Source of the DNA: Pseudolabrys sp.
Lineage (GTDB): Bacteria; Pseudomonadota; Alphaproteobacteria; Rhizobiales; Xanthobacteraceae
Assembly: GCA_017849615.1 (NCBI GenBank)
Contig: JAFIGS010000017.1
Span: 434,001 to 498,000 of the forward strand
DNA: 64,000 nt
Direction: 5' to 3'
Shown here: positions 7,938 through 16,569 of the stretch, in pieces
How the letters are laid out: every line of letters begins with the position of its first letter
Numbering within the stretch: the stretch's first letter is position 1
Made by a program: the position numbers and the translations under genes
Notes under the pieces: generated by a model
Database searches by the model: none
Told to the model about the DNA's origin: nothing
The model's input: only the letters and a program-made list of their open reading frames with translations

Positions 7938-8858
7938 TCAGCGCGGGTTCCAGCGACCGTCGCGAACAAGCTCACGCATCTGCGTCGTTACGATCTTGGT
8001 CAGCGCCCGTGTCGCCATCGTCATCGGGCGCTGGCTCGACGTGGCGAGCAGAAGTTGCCGGGTCAATTGCGGCCGCACGATCGGGAAGCATCTGATGCGC
8101 CCGGCCTTCACCAGATGATGCACGGTCGAATAGGACAACACCGTGTATCCAATACCCTTCTCGACCAGATTGAGCGTCGACGGCATGGCGTCGATCTCGA
8201 TGACGATATTCGGTTCGATACCCGCCTTGCCGAACACCTGATCGATCAGCAGCCGCAAGCCATGCGGCCGGCTCGGCAGGATCATGGGAATCTCGGCCAG
8301 AACCTTGGCGGACACGTGCCCCGCCGGCAGTTTCGACGGGTCCTTTGCCGCGCCGAGCAGCACCAGCTCTTCCTTGAGCAGCGGCTCGGACAGCACGTTG
8401 CTCATCGCCGGCTGGTTATACAGCACGGCAACATCGATCTTGCCGGTCAGCAGCCATTCGAGCACATGGCCGCTGAAGCCCTCGACCACGCGCATGGCGA
8501 TCTGCGGGTACTGCTCGCGATAGCGTTCGACCAGCGGCACCGTGAGCACCGAGCCAACCGACGGTGGCATGCCGATGGCAACGCTGCCGTTCGGGCTCAG
8601 TTGCAGGGCCGCGATCTCGGAAGCCGCGCGCGAGGCCTGCTCCAGGATGCCCTTGGCGTACTGATCGAGCAGCTTGCCGGCCTCGGTGAGGATGATGCCG
8701 CGACCGTTGCGATAAAACAGTTTGACGCCGAGTTCGGTCTCGAGCGCCTTCACATAGCGGCTCAGAGCGGGCTGTGCGATCGACAAGGCCACTGCGGCGC
8801 GCGAGAAACTGCCGCACGCCGCCGTTATCGAAAACGCCTTGAGTTGTCTTATGTCCAC
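7938..8858 (-). CDS. LysR-family transcriptional regulator
   Basis: The 306-residue protein starts at a GTG (8858) and opens MDIRQLKAFSITAACGSFSR, with the winged helix-turn-helix running through AAVALSIAQPALSRYVKALE (about residues 20-40) and the wing FYRNGRGIILTEAG. The rest forms the usual two-lobed effector domain. The helix-turn-helix is of the Nac/CbbR type. It lies downstream of and codirectional with the MmgE/PrpD-containing catabolic genes, with its start 55 bp from the end of the MmgE/PrpD gene, so it may be cotranscribed with them. The effector is unknown. It may control the catabolic genes or the neighbouring importer. Confidence 0.88.
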   Translation of the reverse strand: MDIRQLKAFSITAACGSFSRAAVALSIAQPALSRYVKALETELGVKLFYRNGRGIILTEAGKLLDQYAKGILEQASRAASEIAALQLSPNGSVAIGMPPSVGSVLTVPLVERYREQYPQIAMRVVEGFSGHVLEWLLTGKIDVAVLYNQPAMSNVLSEPLLKEELVLLGAAKDPSKLPAGHVSAKVLAEIPMILPSRPHGLRLLIDQVFGKAGIEPNIVIEIDAMPSTLNLVEKGIGYTVLSYSTVHHLVKAGRIRCFPIVRPQLTRQLLLATSSQRPMTMATRALTKIVTTQMRELVRDGRWNPR

Positions 8859-8913
8859 GTGGCGCGAGCCCTCTGGTTTTCCGGCACGCGCCTTTTCGGC
8901 CGGGCCTGCCTGC

Positions 8914-10260
8914 TCACGCTTTCGGCACCGTCAGCGCACAGAGCCCGGCAACATCGGCACTTTGATCCAGCGACCAGATCGCGTCCACGAGCGGCGCGAT
9001 ATCGTGGTCCGGCCGCCACGCCGCTGCGGCGTTGCGCAGCTTGGCTTCCAGCGCTTCGTCACTCATCGGATTGGCCTCGCTGCCGCGCGCCGCCTGCGTC
9101 GAGAGATGATGCACCTTGCCGTCGGCCGTCACGATATCGACGGCGGCGGCAATGGTGGCGAAAGACGGATCGCGCACCACCTCGACCTTGCCGCGCAGCG
9201 CGGCAACCTTAGGATCGGCGACGCATTCGTCGCTGAACTCCTCCGGCCCGGCCTTGCCGCGCAGCAACGCGGCAGCAACGGCGTGCTGCACGCTGACCTG
9301 CGACGGCCGCCCGCTGGTGACCTGCGGACGGTCGGTGCGATCGGCGAGCAACGGGTTGCCGCGCACGATGACTTTGGCAACGTCCACCGCGTCATGATCG
9401 CGCCGCCAGTCGAGCACGCAATCGAGCACCGGATTGATGACGAAGCCGCACGGGTAAGGCTTGTAGGACGTCTCCATGATCTGCCAGGTCTTGCCCCAGC
9501 CTTCGGTCAGGAACGAGAGATCGGGCGGCACGCCCATGGCGTTGTAGAGTCCCTGAACGCCGTTGAGCGGCTCCGGCGGCCCGTCGAAACCCTTCTCGGC
9601 CAGCAGCGCCGACAACAAACCGTTGCGTGCGGCATTGCCGACGCTGGCGCTCTTCGACGCGGTGCCGAGGCTTTCGCAAAGACCGGACGATTGCGTCGCG
9701 GCGGAGCCAAGAGCCCAGACAAGACGCTCGGCATCGAGCCCGATCAGCTTACCGACCGCGGCCGCGGCGCCGAGAACACCGCAAGTCGAGGTGATGTGCC
9801 AGCCCATCGAATAATGCTTCGGCGACACGGCAAGCCCGATGCGGTCCTCGACCTCGTTGCCGATGACAGTGGCGAACAGCAAATCCGGGCCGCTGACATG
9901 ACGCAACTCGGCGAGCGCCAGCAGCGGCGGCACCACCGGCGCTGTCGGGTGGATCACGGTTCGGGTGTGGGTGTCGCAGAAATCGTAGACATTGGCGCCG
10001 GCGGCGTTGAGGAACGCGGCGCTCAGCGCATCGATGCGCTCGCTGCGCCCGGCGAGGGTCGCCTGCCTGCCGCCGGAGAACAGCGCCAAAGTTGCCAGCG
10101 CAATCTCGACCGGCTGCGTCCGGCAACCGGCCAGGGCCACGGCGAAGAAATTCATCACCGAGCGCTTGGCCTGGTGCATCACATGGGCGGGAATGTCCTC
10201 GCGCCGCGTATCGGCGATGAGCTGCGCAAGCTGCCGCGTGACATTGGGTCGGTCGAGCAT
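8914..10260 (-). CDS. MmgE/PrpD family protein
   Basis: The 448-residue product belongs to the MmgE/PrpD family (2-methylcitrate dehydratase, cis-aconitate decarboxylase, iminodisuccinate epimerase). Typical segments include HQAKRSVMNFFAVALAGC near the start, NVYDFCDTHTRTVIHPTAPV and GWHITSTCGVLGAAAAVGKL. ATG 10260 follows GCGAGGACAGTG; an upstream frame extending to 10371 would overlap the neighbouring gene. The family acts on tricarboxylic or dicarboxylic acid intermediates. No prpB/prpC partner is nearby, so it is unlikely to be a standard methylcitrate enzyme; it probably belongs to the adjacent acid-degradation cluster. Confidence 0.85.
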   Translation of the reverse strand: MLDRPNVTRQLAQLIADTRREDIPAHVMHQAKRSVMNFFAVALAGCRTQPVEIALATLALFSGGRQATLAGRSERIDALSAAFLNAAGANVYDFCDTHTRTVIHPTAPVVPPLLALAELRHVSGPDLLFATVIGNEVEDRIGLAVSPKHYSMGWHITSTCGVLGAAAAVGKLIGLDAERLVWALGSAATQSSGLCESLGTASKSASVGNAARNGLLSALLAEKGFDGPPEPLNGVQGLYNAMGVPPDLSFLTEGWGKTWQIMETSYKPYPCGFVINPVLDCVLDWRRDHDAVDVAKVIVRGNPLLADRTDRPQVTSGRPSQVSVQHAVAAALLRGKAGPEEFSDECVADPKVAALRGKVEVVRDPSFATIAAAVDIVTADGKVHHLSTQAARGSEANPMSDEALEAKLRNAAAAWRPDHDIAPLVDAIWSLDQSADVAGLCALTVPKA

Positions 10261-10297
10261 CACTGTCCTCGCAAAAGATCGACCGCTGTCGCGGCCG

Positions 10298-11083
10298 TCA
10301 GGCGCCGGTGAAATTCGGTTTGCGCTTTTCCATGAAAGCCTTGCGGCCTTCCTTGTAGTCTTCGCTGGCAAAGCAGGCCTGAACCATGGCTTCGCAGGCT
10401 GCCAGATCGCGCTCGCTATCGGGCTTGACCGCTTCGCCGACGATGAACTTCACCGAATCGACCGTGAGCGGCGCATTGGCCGCCATGGTTGCGGTGTAAT
10501 CGGCAACGTATTGCTCGAGCGTGTCCGACGGAACGACGCGATTGACAAGCCCCATGCGCTCGGCCTCGTCGGCCGTGAACTGGCGCGCGGTGTAGAAGAT
10601 TTCCTTGGCGAAGGACGGGCCGACGACATCGACCAGCCGCTTGATGCCCTTGAAGCCATAGCCGAGGCCGAGCTTGGCCGCCGGAATGCCGAACTTCGAA
10701 TTGTCGCTGCAGATGCGCATGTCGCAGCACATCGCCAGTGCCATGCCGCCGCCGATGCAGTAGCCACGGATCATGGCGATGGTCGGCTTGGGAAATTCAT
10801 GAAACGCCGCGTAGGCGCGCTCGACGCGAACGCCGTAGCTTCTGACCGCTTCTTCGGTGGAGCGATCCTTCTCGAACCGTGAGATATCGGCGCCGGAGAC
10901 GAAGGCCTTGCCGCCCGCGCCGGAGACAACCATGACACGGATGGCAGGATCGGCCTTGAAGTCGGCGACCACGGATTCGGTCGCCTCCCACATGTCGAGC
11001 GACACCGCGTTGTGTCGCTCCGGATTGTTGAAGATCAGGTGGCCGACCGCGCCATCCTTGCGCGACAGGATCTTGTCGGTCAT
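10298..11083 (-). CDS. Enoyl-CoA hydratase/isomerase family protein
   Basis: The 261-residue crotonase-fold protein begins MTDKILSRKDGAVGHLIFNN. The oxyanion-hole segment GGKAFVSGADISRF and the IRGYCIGGGMALAMCCDMRI segment are present. The following stretch FGIPAAKLGLGYGFKGIKRL has alanine or glycine where classical hydratases carry their second catalytic glutamate, so a reaction other than simple hydration is possible (isomerase, lyase or thioester hydrolase). The ATG follows GGGAGGTTTCG, a strong ribosome binding site. It sits between the hydroxyisobutyrate-dehydrogenase-like and MmgE/PrpD genes in the same direction. Confidence 0.87.
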   Translation of the reverse strand: MTDKILSRKDGAVGHLIFNNPERHNAVSLDMWEATESVVADFKADPAIRVMVVSGAGGKAFVSGADISRFEKDRSTEEAVRSYGVRVERAYAAFHEFPKPTIAMIRGYCIGGGMALAMCCDMRICSDNSKFGIPAAKLGLGYGFKGIKRLVDVVGPSFAKEIFYTARQFTADEAERMGLVNRVVPSDTLEQYVADYTATMAANAPLTVDSVKFIVGEAVKPDSERDLAACEAMVQACFASEDYKEGRKAFMEKRKPNFTGA

Positions 11084-11119
11084 CGAAACCTCCCGATCGG
11101 CCGCAGGACGGCGGCGCCC

Positions 11120-12019
11120 TTACTTGGCGGCCTTGCCCTTGATCTCGACGCCCGCCCATTTCTCGACGGTGCGCGCCGTCGTGGTCAGATCGCCGTTGAA
11201 GCCTTCGATCGACTCGGTGATCGACAGGAGCTGGTTCACGGCATTGCCGACGATCATCGGCACGCCGAGCGACTCGGCGAACTGCACCGCGAGCTTGGCG
11301 TCCTTGTGCATCAGGCCGACGGAGAAGCCGAAGTCGAAGCGCCGGGTGAGCACGCAGCGCGGGAACTTGTCTTCGGTCGCGGTATTGCGGCCGCTGCCCG
11401 AGTTGATGACGGCGATCATGGTGTCGGCATCGAGGCCGGCCTTGGCGCCCATGGCGAGCGCTTCCGACGTCATGGTGACGGCGGTGGCGGACAGGATGTT
11501 GTTGACCAGCTTCATCGCCTGGCCCTGGCCCGGCTCGGCGCCGACCCAGAACATCTTGCCGATGACTTCGACCACCGGCCGCAGCGTTTCGGCCAGATCC
11601 TTCGGACAGGCGACCATCACCGCGACGGTGCCCTTTTCGGCGCCGCTCGGGCCGCCGCTCACCGGCGCGTCGACCGCGGCGATGCCCTTGGCGGCGAGCA
11701 CCGCCGCGACCTCCTTGGCCGCCACCGGACCGGTGGTGGACAGATCGATGAAGGTCTTCACCCTGGAACCGGTGGCGACGTCGGCCGCCACCTTCTTGAC
11801 GATATCCGGCGTCGGCAGGCTGGCCAGCACCGTTTCGGCGCTCGCGGCCACCTCGGCCGGCGAGGCCGCGCGCTTGGCGCCGCGCTGCACCAGACGGGCG
11901 ACGTTGGTTTCGTTGAGGTCGAAGACGGTGACGCCGTAACCCGCCTCGAGGAGGCGTCCGGCCATATGGATGCCCATGCGGCCGACGCCGATGAAGCCCA
12001 GTTCCTGCTTTGCAGACAT
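11120..12019 (-). CDS. NAD(P)-dependent beta-hydroxyacid dehydrogenase (3-hydroxyisobutyrate dehydrogenase family)
   Basis: The 299-residue protein has the N-terminal Rossmann motif GFIGVGRMGIHMAGRLLEAG, the DAPVSGGPSGAEKGT substrate-binding segment typical of beta-hydroxyacid dehydrogenases, and a lysine in GLMHKDAKLAV that corresponds to the catalytic Lys of the family. It should oxidise a 3-hydroxyacid or reduce a semialdehyde in the cytoplasm. It is the second gene of the minus-strand cluster with a carboxymuconolactone-decarboxylase-like protein upstream and a hydratase downstream. The precise hydroxyacid is not indicated by sequence. Confidence 0.87.
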   Translation of the reverse strand: MSAKQELGFIGVGRMGIHMAGRLLEAGYGVTVFDLNETNVARLVQRGAKRAASPAEVAASAETVLASLPTPDIVKKVAADVATGSRVKTFIDLSTTGPVAAKEVAAVLAAKGIAAVDAPVSGGPSGAEKGTVAVMVACPKDLAETLRPVVEVIGKMFWVGAEPGQGQAMKLVNNILSATAVTMTSEALAMGAKAGLDADTMIAVINSGSGRNTATEDKFPRCVLTRRFDFGFSVGLMHKDAKLAVQFAESLGVPMIVGNAVNQLLSITESIEGFNGDLTTTARTVEKWAGVEIKGKAAK

Positions 12020-12046
12020 CAGTATGCGCTTTCCTGTGAGGGCCGC

Positions 12047-12472
12047 TTAGGGCTTCTTAGCGGGGGTAGCGGAGACTTTGCCCATTTCCTTCAAGACTTC
12101 GTTGGCGATCTTGAAGGCGTCGAGACCGGCCGGGATGCCGCAATAGATCGTGGCGTGCAGCAGCGTCTCCTTGATTTCCTCGACGGTGACGCCGTTGTTG
12201 ATGGCGCCGCGCACGTGCAGCTTGATTTCCGGGCCGCGATTGAGCGCCGTAAGCATCGCGAGGTTGAGCAGGCTGCGCGTCTTGCGCGGCAGGCCCGGAC
12301 GCGACCAGCCATAACCCCAGCACCATTCCGTGGTGATGTGCTGGAAGGCCATCATGAAGTCGTTGGCGTTGGCGATCGACGAGTCCACATATTCCGGACC
12401 GAGAACCTCGCGACGGTGCTTGAGGCCTTCGTCGAACATCACCTTCGCGGCTTTATCCATTTCGCTGCTCAT
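12047..12472 (-). CDS. Carboxymuconolactone decarboxylase family protein
   Basis: The 141-residue product belongs to the PcaC/AhpD superfamily. Characteristic segments are TEWCWGYGWSRPGLPRKTRS, a LNLAMLTALNRGPEIKLHVR core and GAINNGVTVEEIKETLLHAT. It lacks the CxxC of AhpD peroxidases, favouring a gamma-carboxymuconolactone-decarboxylase-like role. The ATG follows ACAGGAAGCGATC. It is the first gene of the minus-strand catabolic cluster, which starts in the 337-bp region shared with the divergent SDR gene. Together with the other genes it suggests breakdown of an aromatic or cyclic acid, but no ring-cleavage enzyme is visible here. Confidence 0.82.
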   Translation of the reverse strand: MSSEMDKAAKVMFDEGLKHRREVLGPEYVDSSIANANDFMMAFQHITTEWCWGYGWSRPGLPRKTRSLLNLAMLTALNRGPEIKLHVRGAINNGVTVEEIKETLLHATIYCGIPAGLDAFKIANEVLKEMGKVSATPAKKP

Positions 12473-12809
12473 GATCGCTTCCTGTTGTGTAGAGGTTGCA
12501 AATTCCTGCCGGGAGCTTCGCCCGGTACTGACGATAAGATGCGCCGCCGCTCACGCCGAGACGCGGCCATACTACGGATAGTGTTCGTAAAAATTCCGGT
12601 CCGGGTCGACAAAACCTCGGAATTCTGGCGCATCCTCCATCGTCTTGATCGCCGGCTCCGCTCAGGCTCTGTCTCCGTTGCGGGGACGCTGAAGGGCCGG
12701 ATATTGTCTGATAGTAGTACGGTATGTAAAATATAGGCCGCGGGGGGTCAAGAACCGCCCCGGCGCAGGCCCGATGCAAAAACGAATAGCAGTCTGAGGT
12801 AGTTACACC
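12473..12809. other. Divergent control region between catabolic cluster and SDR-GntR genes
   Basis: This 337-bp region holds no gene. Two copies of an 8-mer, TACTACGG at 12570-12577 and TAGTACGG at 12715-12722, are found, the second inside a near-consensus sigma-70 promoter. They are candidates for binding of the GntR regulator encoded at 13684, because a FadR-type half-palindrome (T-N-G-T-N3-A-C) covers 12712-12720. Confidence 0.5.
12704..12732 (+). promoter_or_regulatory. Sigma-70-like promoter for SDR gene with overlapping candidate operator
   Basis: A -35-like TTGTCT (12704-12709) and a -10-like TAAAAT (12727-12732) are separated by exactly 17 bp. The spacer contains TAGTAGTACGG, one mismatch from the TNGTNNNACNA consensus of FadR-type GntR regulators. 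A regulator bound here would block RNA polymerase. Confidence 0.5.
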
Positions 12810-13592
12810 ATGCTTAAAGGCCGCTGTGCGCTTTTGACGGGGTCCATCGGCGGTATTGGCTATGCGATGGCCAAGGCGCTCGCCGAGGCCGGCGCCAGCG
12901 TCGTGCTTAACGCTCTTTCCGACCCGGCAACCGGCGATGCCGCGGCGGATCGCTTGTCGTCCGAAACCGGCCGGGACGTGGTCTTCGATGGCGCCGACCT
13001 GACCGACGTCGCCGCGATCGAGGGCATGGTCGAGAATGCCAGGACCCGGTTCGGCAATATCGACATCGTCGTCAACAACGCGGTGGTGCGCCATTTCTCG
13101 CCGGTCGATCAGTTCAGAACCGAGGATTGGAACCGCTCACTTGCGGTCAATATCTCGGCCGCGTTTCACTGCATTCGACTGGCCGTGCCCGGCATGCGGG
13201 CGAAAGGCTGGGGCCGCATCATCAACATGTCCTCGATCTTCGGCGCACGCGGGGCGGAGAACCGCATCGACTACGTGACCACCAAGACCGCCCTGCTCGG
13301 CATGACCCGGGCCGTCGCCATCGAGACCGCGCTGACCGGCATCACCTGTAACGCGATCTCCCCGGGCGCGGTACCGACCCCGGCGCTCCTGTCGCGGATC
13401 CCTGAGATGGGAGCCGCAGAAGGCCTCAGCGCGGCGGAAGCCGAGCATCGTTATGCCGCCGCACGCCATCCGACCGAACGCTTCGTCGACCCGGCCAAGG
13501 TCGGCGCTCTGGCCGTGTTCCTGTGCAGTCCCGCGGCCAACGACATCACCGGCGCGACTCTGCCGATCGACGGCGGATGGCAAGCCCGGTGA
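12810..13592 (+). CDS. SDR family oxidoreductase
   Basis: The 260-residue classical short-chain dehydrogenase carries the cofactor motif LTGSIGGIGYA (TGxxxGxG), an NNAVVRH segment (NNAG-like) and the active site with Ser in NMSSIFGARG, Tyr in RIDYVTTK and the Lys four residues later. It resembles 3-hydroxybutyrate dehydrogenase/3-oxoacyl reductases in layout, including the C-terminal GATLPIDGGWQAR. It diverges from the minus-strand catabolic cluster and precedes a GntR regulator, so it is probably a reductase/dehydrogenase of the same pathway. Cofactor preference is uncertain. Confidence 0.88.
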   Translation: MLKGRCALLTGSIGGIGYAMAKALAEAGASVVLNALSDPATGDAAADRLSSETGRDVVFDGADLTDVAAIEGMVENARTRFGNIDIVVNNAVVRHFSPVDQFRTEDWNRSLAVNISAAFHCIRLAVPGMRAKGWGRIINMSSIFGARGAENRIDYVTTKTALLGMTRAVAIETALTGITCNAISPGAVPTPALLSRIPEMGAAEGLSAAEAEHRYAAARHPTERFVDPAKVGALAVFLCSPAANDITGATLPIDGGWQAR

Positions 13593-13683
13593 CAACGAAG
13601 GATGCCATTCCTGCTTTCGCTTTTCCGCTGTAAAGATGTAAGGATTCGGTTCGCCGGAGCCGCTTAGCTGGAGGGAATGACCT

Positions 13684-14427
13684 TTGATCGCGTCGTCTGC
13701 CAGGACCGACTTCAGGGTCGAGAAGGTCGCTGCACCGCTGCGCCAAAGCGTGACGGAGAGCATTCGTTACGCCATCGCACTCGGCCGGTTCAGTGCCGGC
13801 GAACGGCTGACCGAACGCGAACTTTGCGAAATGACCGGCGTCAGCCGCACGTTGGTTCGCGAAGCCCTGCGTCAGCTCGAATCCGAAGGCCTGATCGAGG
13901 TCGTCCCGAACCGCGGCCCGAGCGTGGCCCGGCTATCGGCCGAACAAGCCGAAGGCGTCTATCAGGTGCGCGCCGAACTGGAAGGGCTCGCCTGTCAGCT
14001 TTTCGCCGAACACGCCGACAGCGACCAGCGCGCGGCGCTTCATGAGGCATTCCGTAAACTGAAGCGCTCCTTCAAGGACACCGATCCGCTGGCCCGCCTG
14101 CGCGCCAAGAACCATTTCTACGATTGCCTCGTCGACGGCTCCGGCAACCAGGCGCTCGGCGATACCCTGCGCCTGCTGAATGCCCGGATCATGCTGCTGC
14201 GTGCCACGTCGCTGCGGGCGCCGGGCCGCTCCGCCGCAAGCATGGCCGAGCTTGCCGCGATGATGGAAGCGCTGGACGCCAAGGACGGCAAGAAGGCGCG
14301 CGCGCTCGCCGAGCATCACGTCCACAACGCCGCCAAATCCGCGATCGAACTTCTGTATGCGCAACTGGAGACAGCGCCCGCAAAGCCCAAGCGCGCGCCA
14401 AGGCAAGCAGCGGCCGCCCGGGCGTGA
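13684..14427 (+). CDS. GntR-family regulator, FadR subfamily (FCD domain)
   Basis: The 247-residue protein has an N-terminal winged helix-turn-helix (GERLTERELCEMTGVSRTLV, followed by REALRQLESEGLIE) and a helical FCD ligand domain with the metal-binding histidine-rich helices (KNHFYDCLVDGSGN and AEHHVHNAAKS). The start is taken as TTG 13684, eight bases after GGAGGG; an ATG seven bases upstream is out of frame. It follows the SDR gene by 91 bp and is a good candidate for the regulator of both divergent units through the 12570 and 12712 sites. FCD proteins usually respond to carboxylic acids. Confidence 0.87.
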   Translation: MIASSARTDFRVEKVAAPLRQSVTESIRYAIALGRFSAGERLTERELCEMTGVSRTLVREALRQLESEGLIEVVPNRGPSVARLSAEQAEGVYQVRAELEGLACQLFAEHADSDQRAALHEAFRKLKRSFKDTDPLARLRAKNHFYDCLVDGSGNQALGDTLRLLNARIMLLRATSLRAPGRSAASMAELAAMMEALDAKDGKKARALAEHHVHNAAKSAIELLYAQLETAPAKPKRAPRQAAAARA

Positions 14428-14616
14428 GATCACAACGGTTGGGAAGAGTTGACGCCTCGTCTGGCGGCGCTGGCACGAAAGCCGCGTAGCGAAGTTAGCG
14501 CCGGCGAGATTGCACTCGCTTGCGACGGAAGAGACACAGTCGATAAGCGTCAAATTCCAGGCCGGTAATATTGCCTGAAAAAATTTGAACGGATTTCGCG
14601 GCGTCGCCGCTGACGA

Positions 14617-14691
14617 TGGCTGGGGCGGGAGGGATCGAACCTCCGAATGGCGGAATCAAAATCCGCTGCCTTACCGCTTGGCTACGCCCCA
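14617..14691 (-). tRNA. tRNA-Gln, anticodon TTG
   Basis: The minus strand reads as a complete cloverleaf of 75 nt including encoded CCA. The acceptor stem TGGGGCG pairs with CGCCCCA, the anticodon stem GCGGA/TCCGC encloses loop TTTTGAT with anticodon TTG (reads CAA), and the T arm contains GGTTCGATCC. No neighbour suggests integration at this tRNA. Confidence 0.95.
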
Positions 14692-14702
14692 AAACCGAAT
14701 GC

Positions 14703-14725
14703 CAAGGCCGCTTGAGGCGGCCTTG
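14703..14725. other. Perfect hairpin directly upstream of tRNA-Gln
   Basis: CAAGGCCGC and GCGGCCTTG form a nine-base-pair stem with a five-base loop, 11 bp upstream of the tRNA 5' end. No uridine run follows on the minus strand adjacent to it, so a terminator role is weak. Function is not known. Confidence 0.4.
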
Positions 14726-14840
14726 ATGCGCGCGGACCATAGCGATGCCGCCCTGTATCCGCAACACGATCTAGCCCCTTGATCGTCAACGACGTTTCGC
14801 CCGGCTTCCGCCCGGCGCCAAGTCTCGCTAGATTGCCGCC

Positions 14841-16565
14841 ATGACATACCGCGCCCCCGTTGCCGACATCGCCTTCGCCCTCAAGCACGCCGCCGGCCTC
14901 AAAGCGGCCCTCCAAGAGGGCCTTTATGGCGACCTCGACGAGGCCACGGTGGACGCCGTGCTGGACGAGGCCGGCAAGTTCGCCTCCGACGTGATCGCCC
15001 CGCTCAACGCGGTCGGCGACAAGTTCGGCACCCCGTTCAAGGACGGCGCCGTGACCACCCCGCCGGGCTGGAAGCAGGCTTATACCTCCTGGGCCGCCGC
15101 CGGCTGGAACGGCCTCGCCTCCCCCGCCGATTTCGGCGGCCAGGACCTACCGCACGCCGTCAACGCCGCGTGCATCGAGATGTGGAACGCCGCCTCGATG
15201 GCCTTCGGCATCGGCCCGGTGCTGACCATGGCCGCAGTCGATGCGCTGCACGCCTATGGCAGCGACGAGCTCAAGCAGAAATATCTGGAAAAGCTGATCA
15301 GCGGCGAATGGATGGGCACCATGCAGCTCACCGAGCCGCAGGCCGGCTCCGATGTCGGCGCGTTGCGCACCAAGGCCGAGCGCGCCGGAGACGGCAGCTA
15401 CCGCATCACCGGCTCCAAGATCTTCATCACTTACGGCGAGCACGACCTCACCGACAACATCATCCACTTCGTGCTGGCCCGCCTGCCGGACGCCCCGGCC
15501 GGCACCAAGGGTATCTCGCTGTTCCTGGTGCCGAAGTTCATGCCGGACGGATCGCGTAACGACGTGCGCGCGCATTCGATCGAGCACAAGATGGGCATCC
15601 ACGCCTCGCCGACCTGCACCATGGTCTATGGCGACAAGGGCGGCGCCGTCGGCTGGCTGATCGGGCAAGAGCACAAGGGCATGCTTTGCATGTTCACCAT
15701 GATGAACCGCGCCCGGCTCGCCGTCGCGCTGCAGGGCGTCGCCATCGCCGACCGCGCTTCGCAACAGGCTCACGCCTATGCGCGCGAGCGCAAGCAGATG
15801 GGCCACGCCATCATCGATTATCCGGACGTTAAGCGCATGCTGCTGACCATGCGCGGCCTCACCGGCGCGGCGCGCGCCATCTCCTATGCAACGGGTGTCG
15901 CGCTCGATCGCTCGATCCGCGCCGGGGACGACGCCGCGCGCCAGAAAGCTCATGAGCTCGCGTCGCTGCTGACGCCGGTCGCCAAGGCCTTCTCCACCGA
16001 CATCGGCATCGAGGTCGCCTCGCTCGGCGTGCAGGTGCATGGCGGCATGGGCTTCATCGAGGAAACCGGCGCCGCGCAGCATTATCGCGACGCGCGCATC
16101 GCGGCGATCTATGAAGGCACCAACGGCATTCAGGCCATCGATCTCGTCACCCGCAAGGTGCCGCTCGATGGCGGCAACACGGTCGCCGCCTATATCGAGG
16201 GCTTGCGCCAAACCATCGCCGCCGTGAAAGCGAGCAACGCGCCGGCTTTCGGCGACACCGCGGCGCGGCTGACCGAAAGCGTCGATGCGCTGGAGCGCGC
16301 CACGCAGTGGCTGCTCAAGCAGAACAACTCGCCGGACGCGCTCGCCGGCGCGACGCCGTATCTGCGGCTGTTCGGCAACGCCGCCGGCGGCGTCATGCTG
16401 GCCGAACAGGCGCTGATCGCGCTGCGTCAGAACGACGATGCGGCATCGCGCACGGCGCTGGCGCGCTTCTTCGCCGAGAACATCGCGGTGACGTCGGGCG
16501 GGCTCGAGCGCAATGTCACCGAAGGCGCGCAGAGCATCACCAACGCGGAAGCAGCGCTGGCTTGA
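14841..16565 (+). CDS. Acyl-CoA dehydrogenase with C-terminal extension domain
   Basis: The 574-residue flavoprotein has the acyl-CoA dehydrogenase domains in order: N-terminal helices, beta middle domain with MQLTEPQAGSDVGAL, and C-terminal helices carrying the catalytic glutamate in YEGTNGIQAIDLV. It extends about 130 residues past that glutamate, as in the long-chain FadE/DmdC-type enzymes with an extra C-terminal domain. It should introduce a 2,3-double bond into an acyl-CoA in beta-oxidation or methylmercaptopropionyl-CoA turnover. Sequence alone does not distinguish the substrate. It stands alone, with a tRNA upstream and an opposing small gene downstream. Confidence 0.9.
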   Translation: MTYRAPVADIAFALKHAAGLKAALQEGLYGDLDEATVDAVLDEAGKFASDVIAPLNAVGDKFGTPFKDGAVTTPPGWKQAYTSWAAAGWNGLASPADFGGQDLPHAVNAACIEMWNAASMAFGIGPVLTMAAVDALHAYGSDELKQKYLEKLISGEWMGTMQLTEPQAGSDVGALRTKAERAGDGSYRITGSKIFITYGEHDLTDNIIHFVLARLPDAPAGTKGISLFLVPKFMPDGSRNDVRAHSIEHKMGIHASPTCTMVYGDKGGAVGWLIGQEHKGMLCMFTMMNRARLAVALQGVAIADRASQQAHAYARERKQMGHAIIDYPDVKRMLLTMRGLTGAARAISYATGVALDRSIRAGDDAARQKAHELASLLTPVAKAFSTDIGIEVASLGVQVHGGMGFIEETGAAQHYRDARIAAIYEGTNGIQAIDLVTRKVPLDGGNTVAAYIEGLRQTIAAVKASNAPAFGDTAARLTESVDALERATQWLLKQNNSPDALAGATPYLRLFGNAAGGVMLAEQALIALRQNDDAASRTALARFFAENIAVTSGGLERNVTEGAQSITNAEAALA

Positions 16566-16569
16566 AGCC

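Noticed and set aside
11012-12736. A 574-codon plus-strand frame across the CMD-like and dehydrogenase-like genes
   Set aside because: It spans two clear minus-strand genes and their spacer and shows no family motif.
13677-13700. ATG 13677 as the start of the GntR regulator
   Set aside because: It is in a different frame from the winged helix; the TTG at 13684 uses the same GGAGGG and leads into the conserved domain.
14617-14691. Integration site of a mobile island at tRNA-Gln
   Set aside because: No integrase, no repeated tRNA 3' end and no change in base composition nearby.
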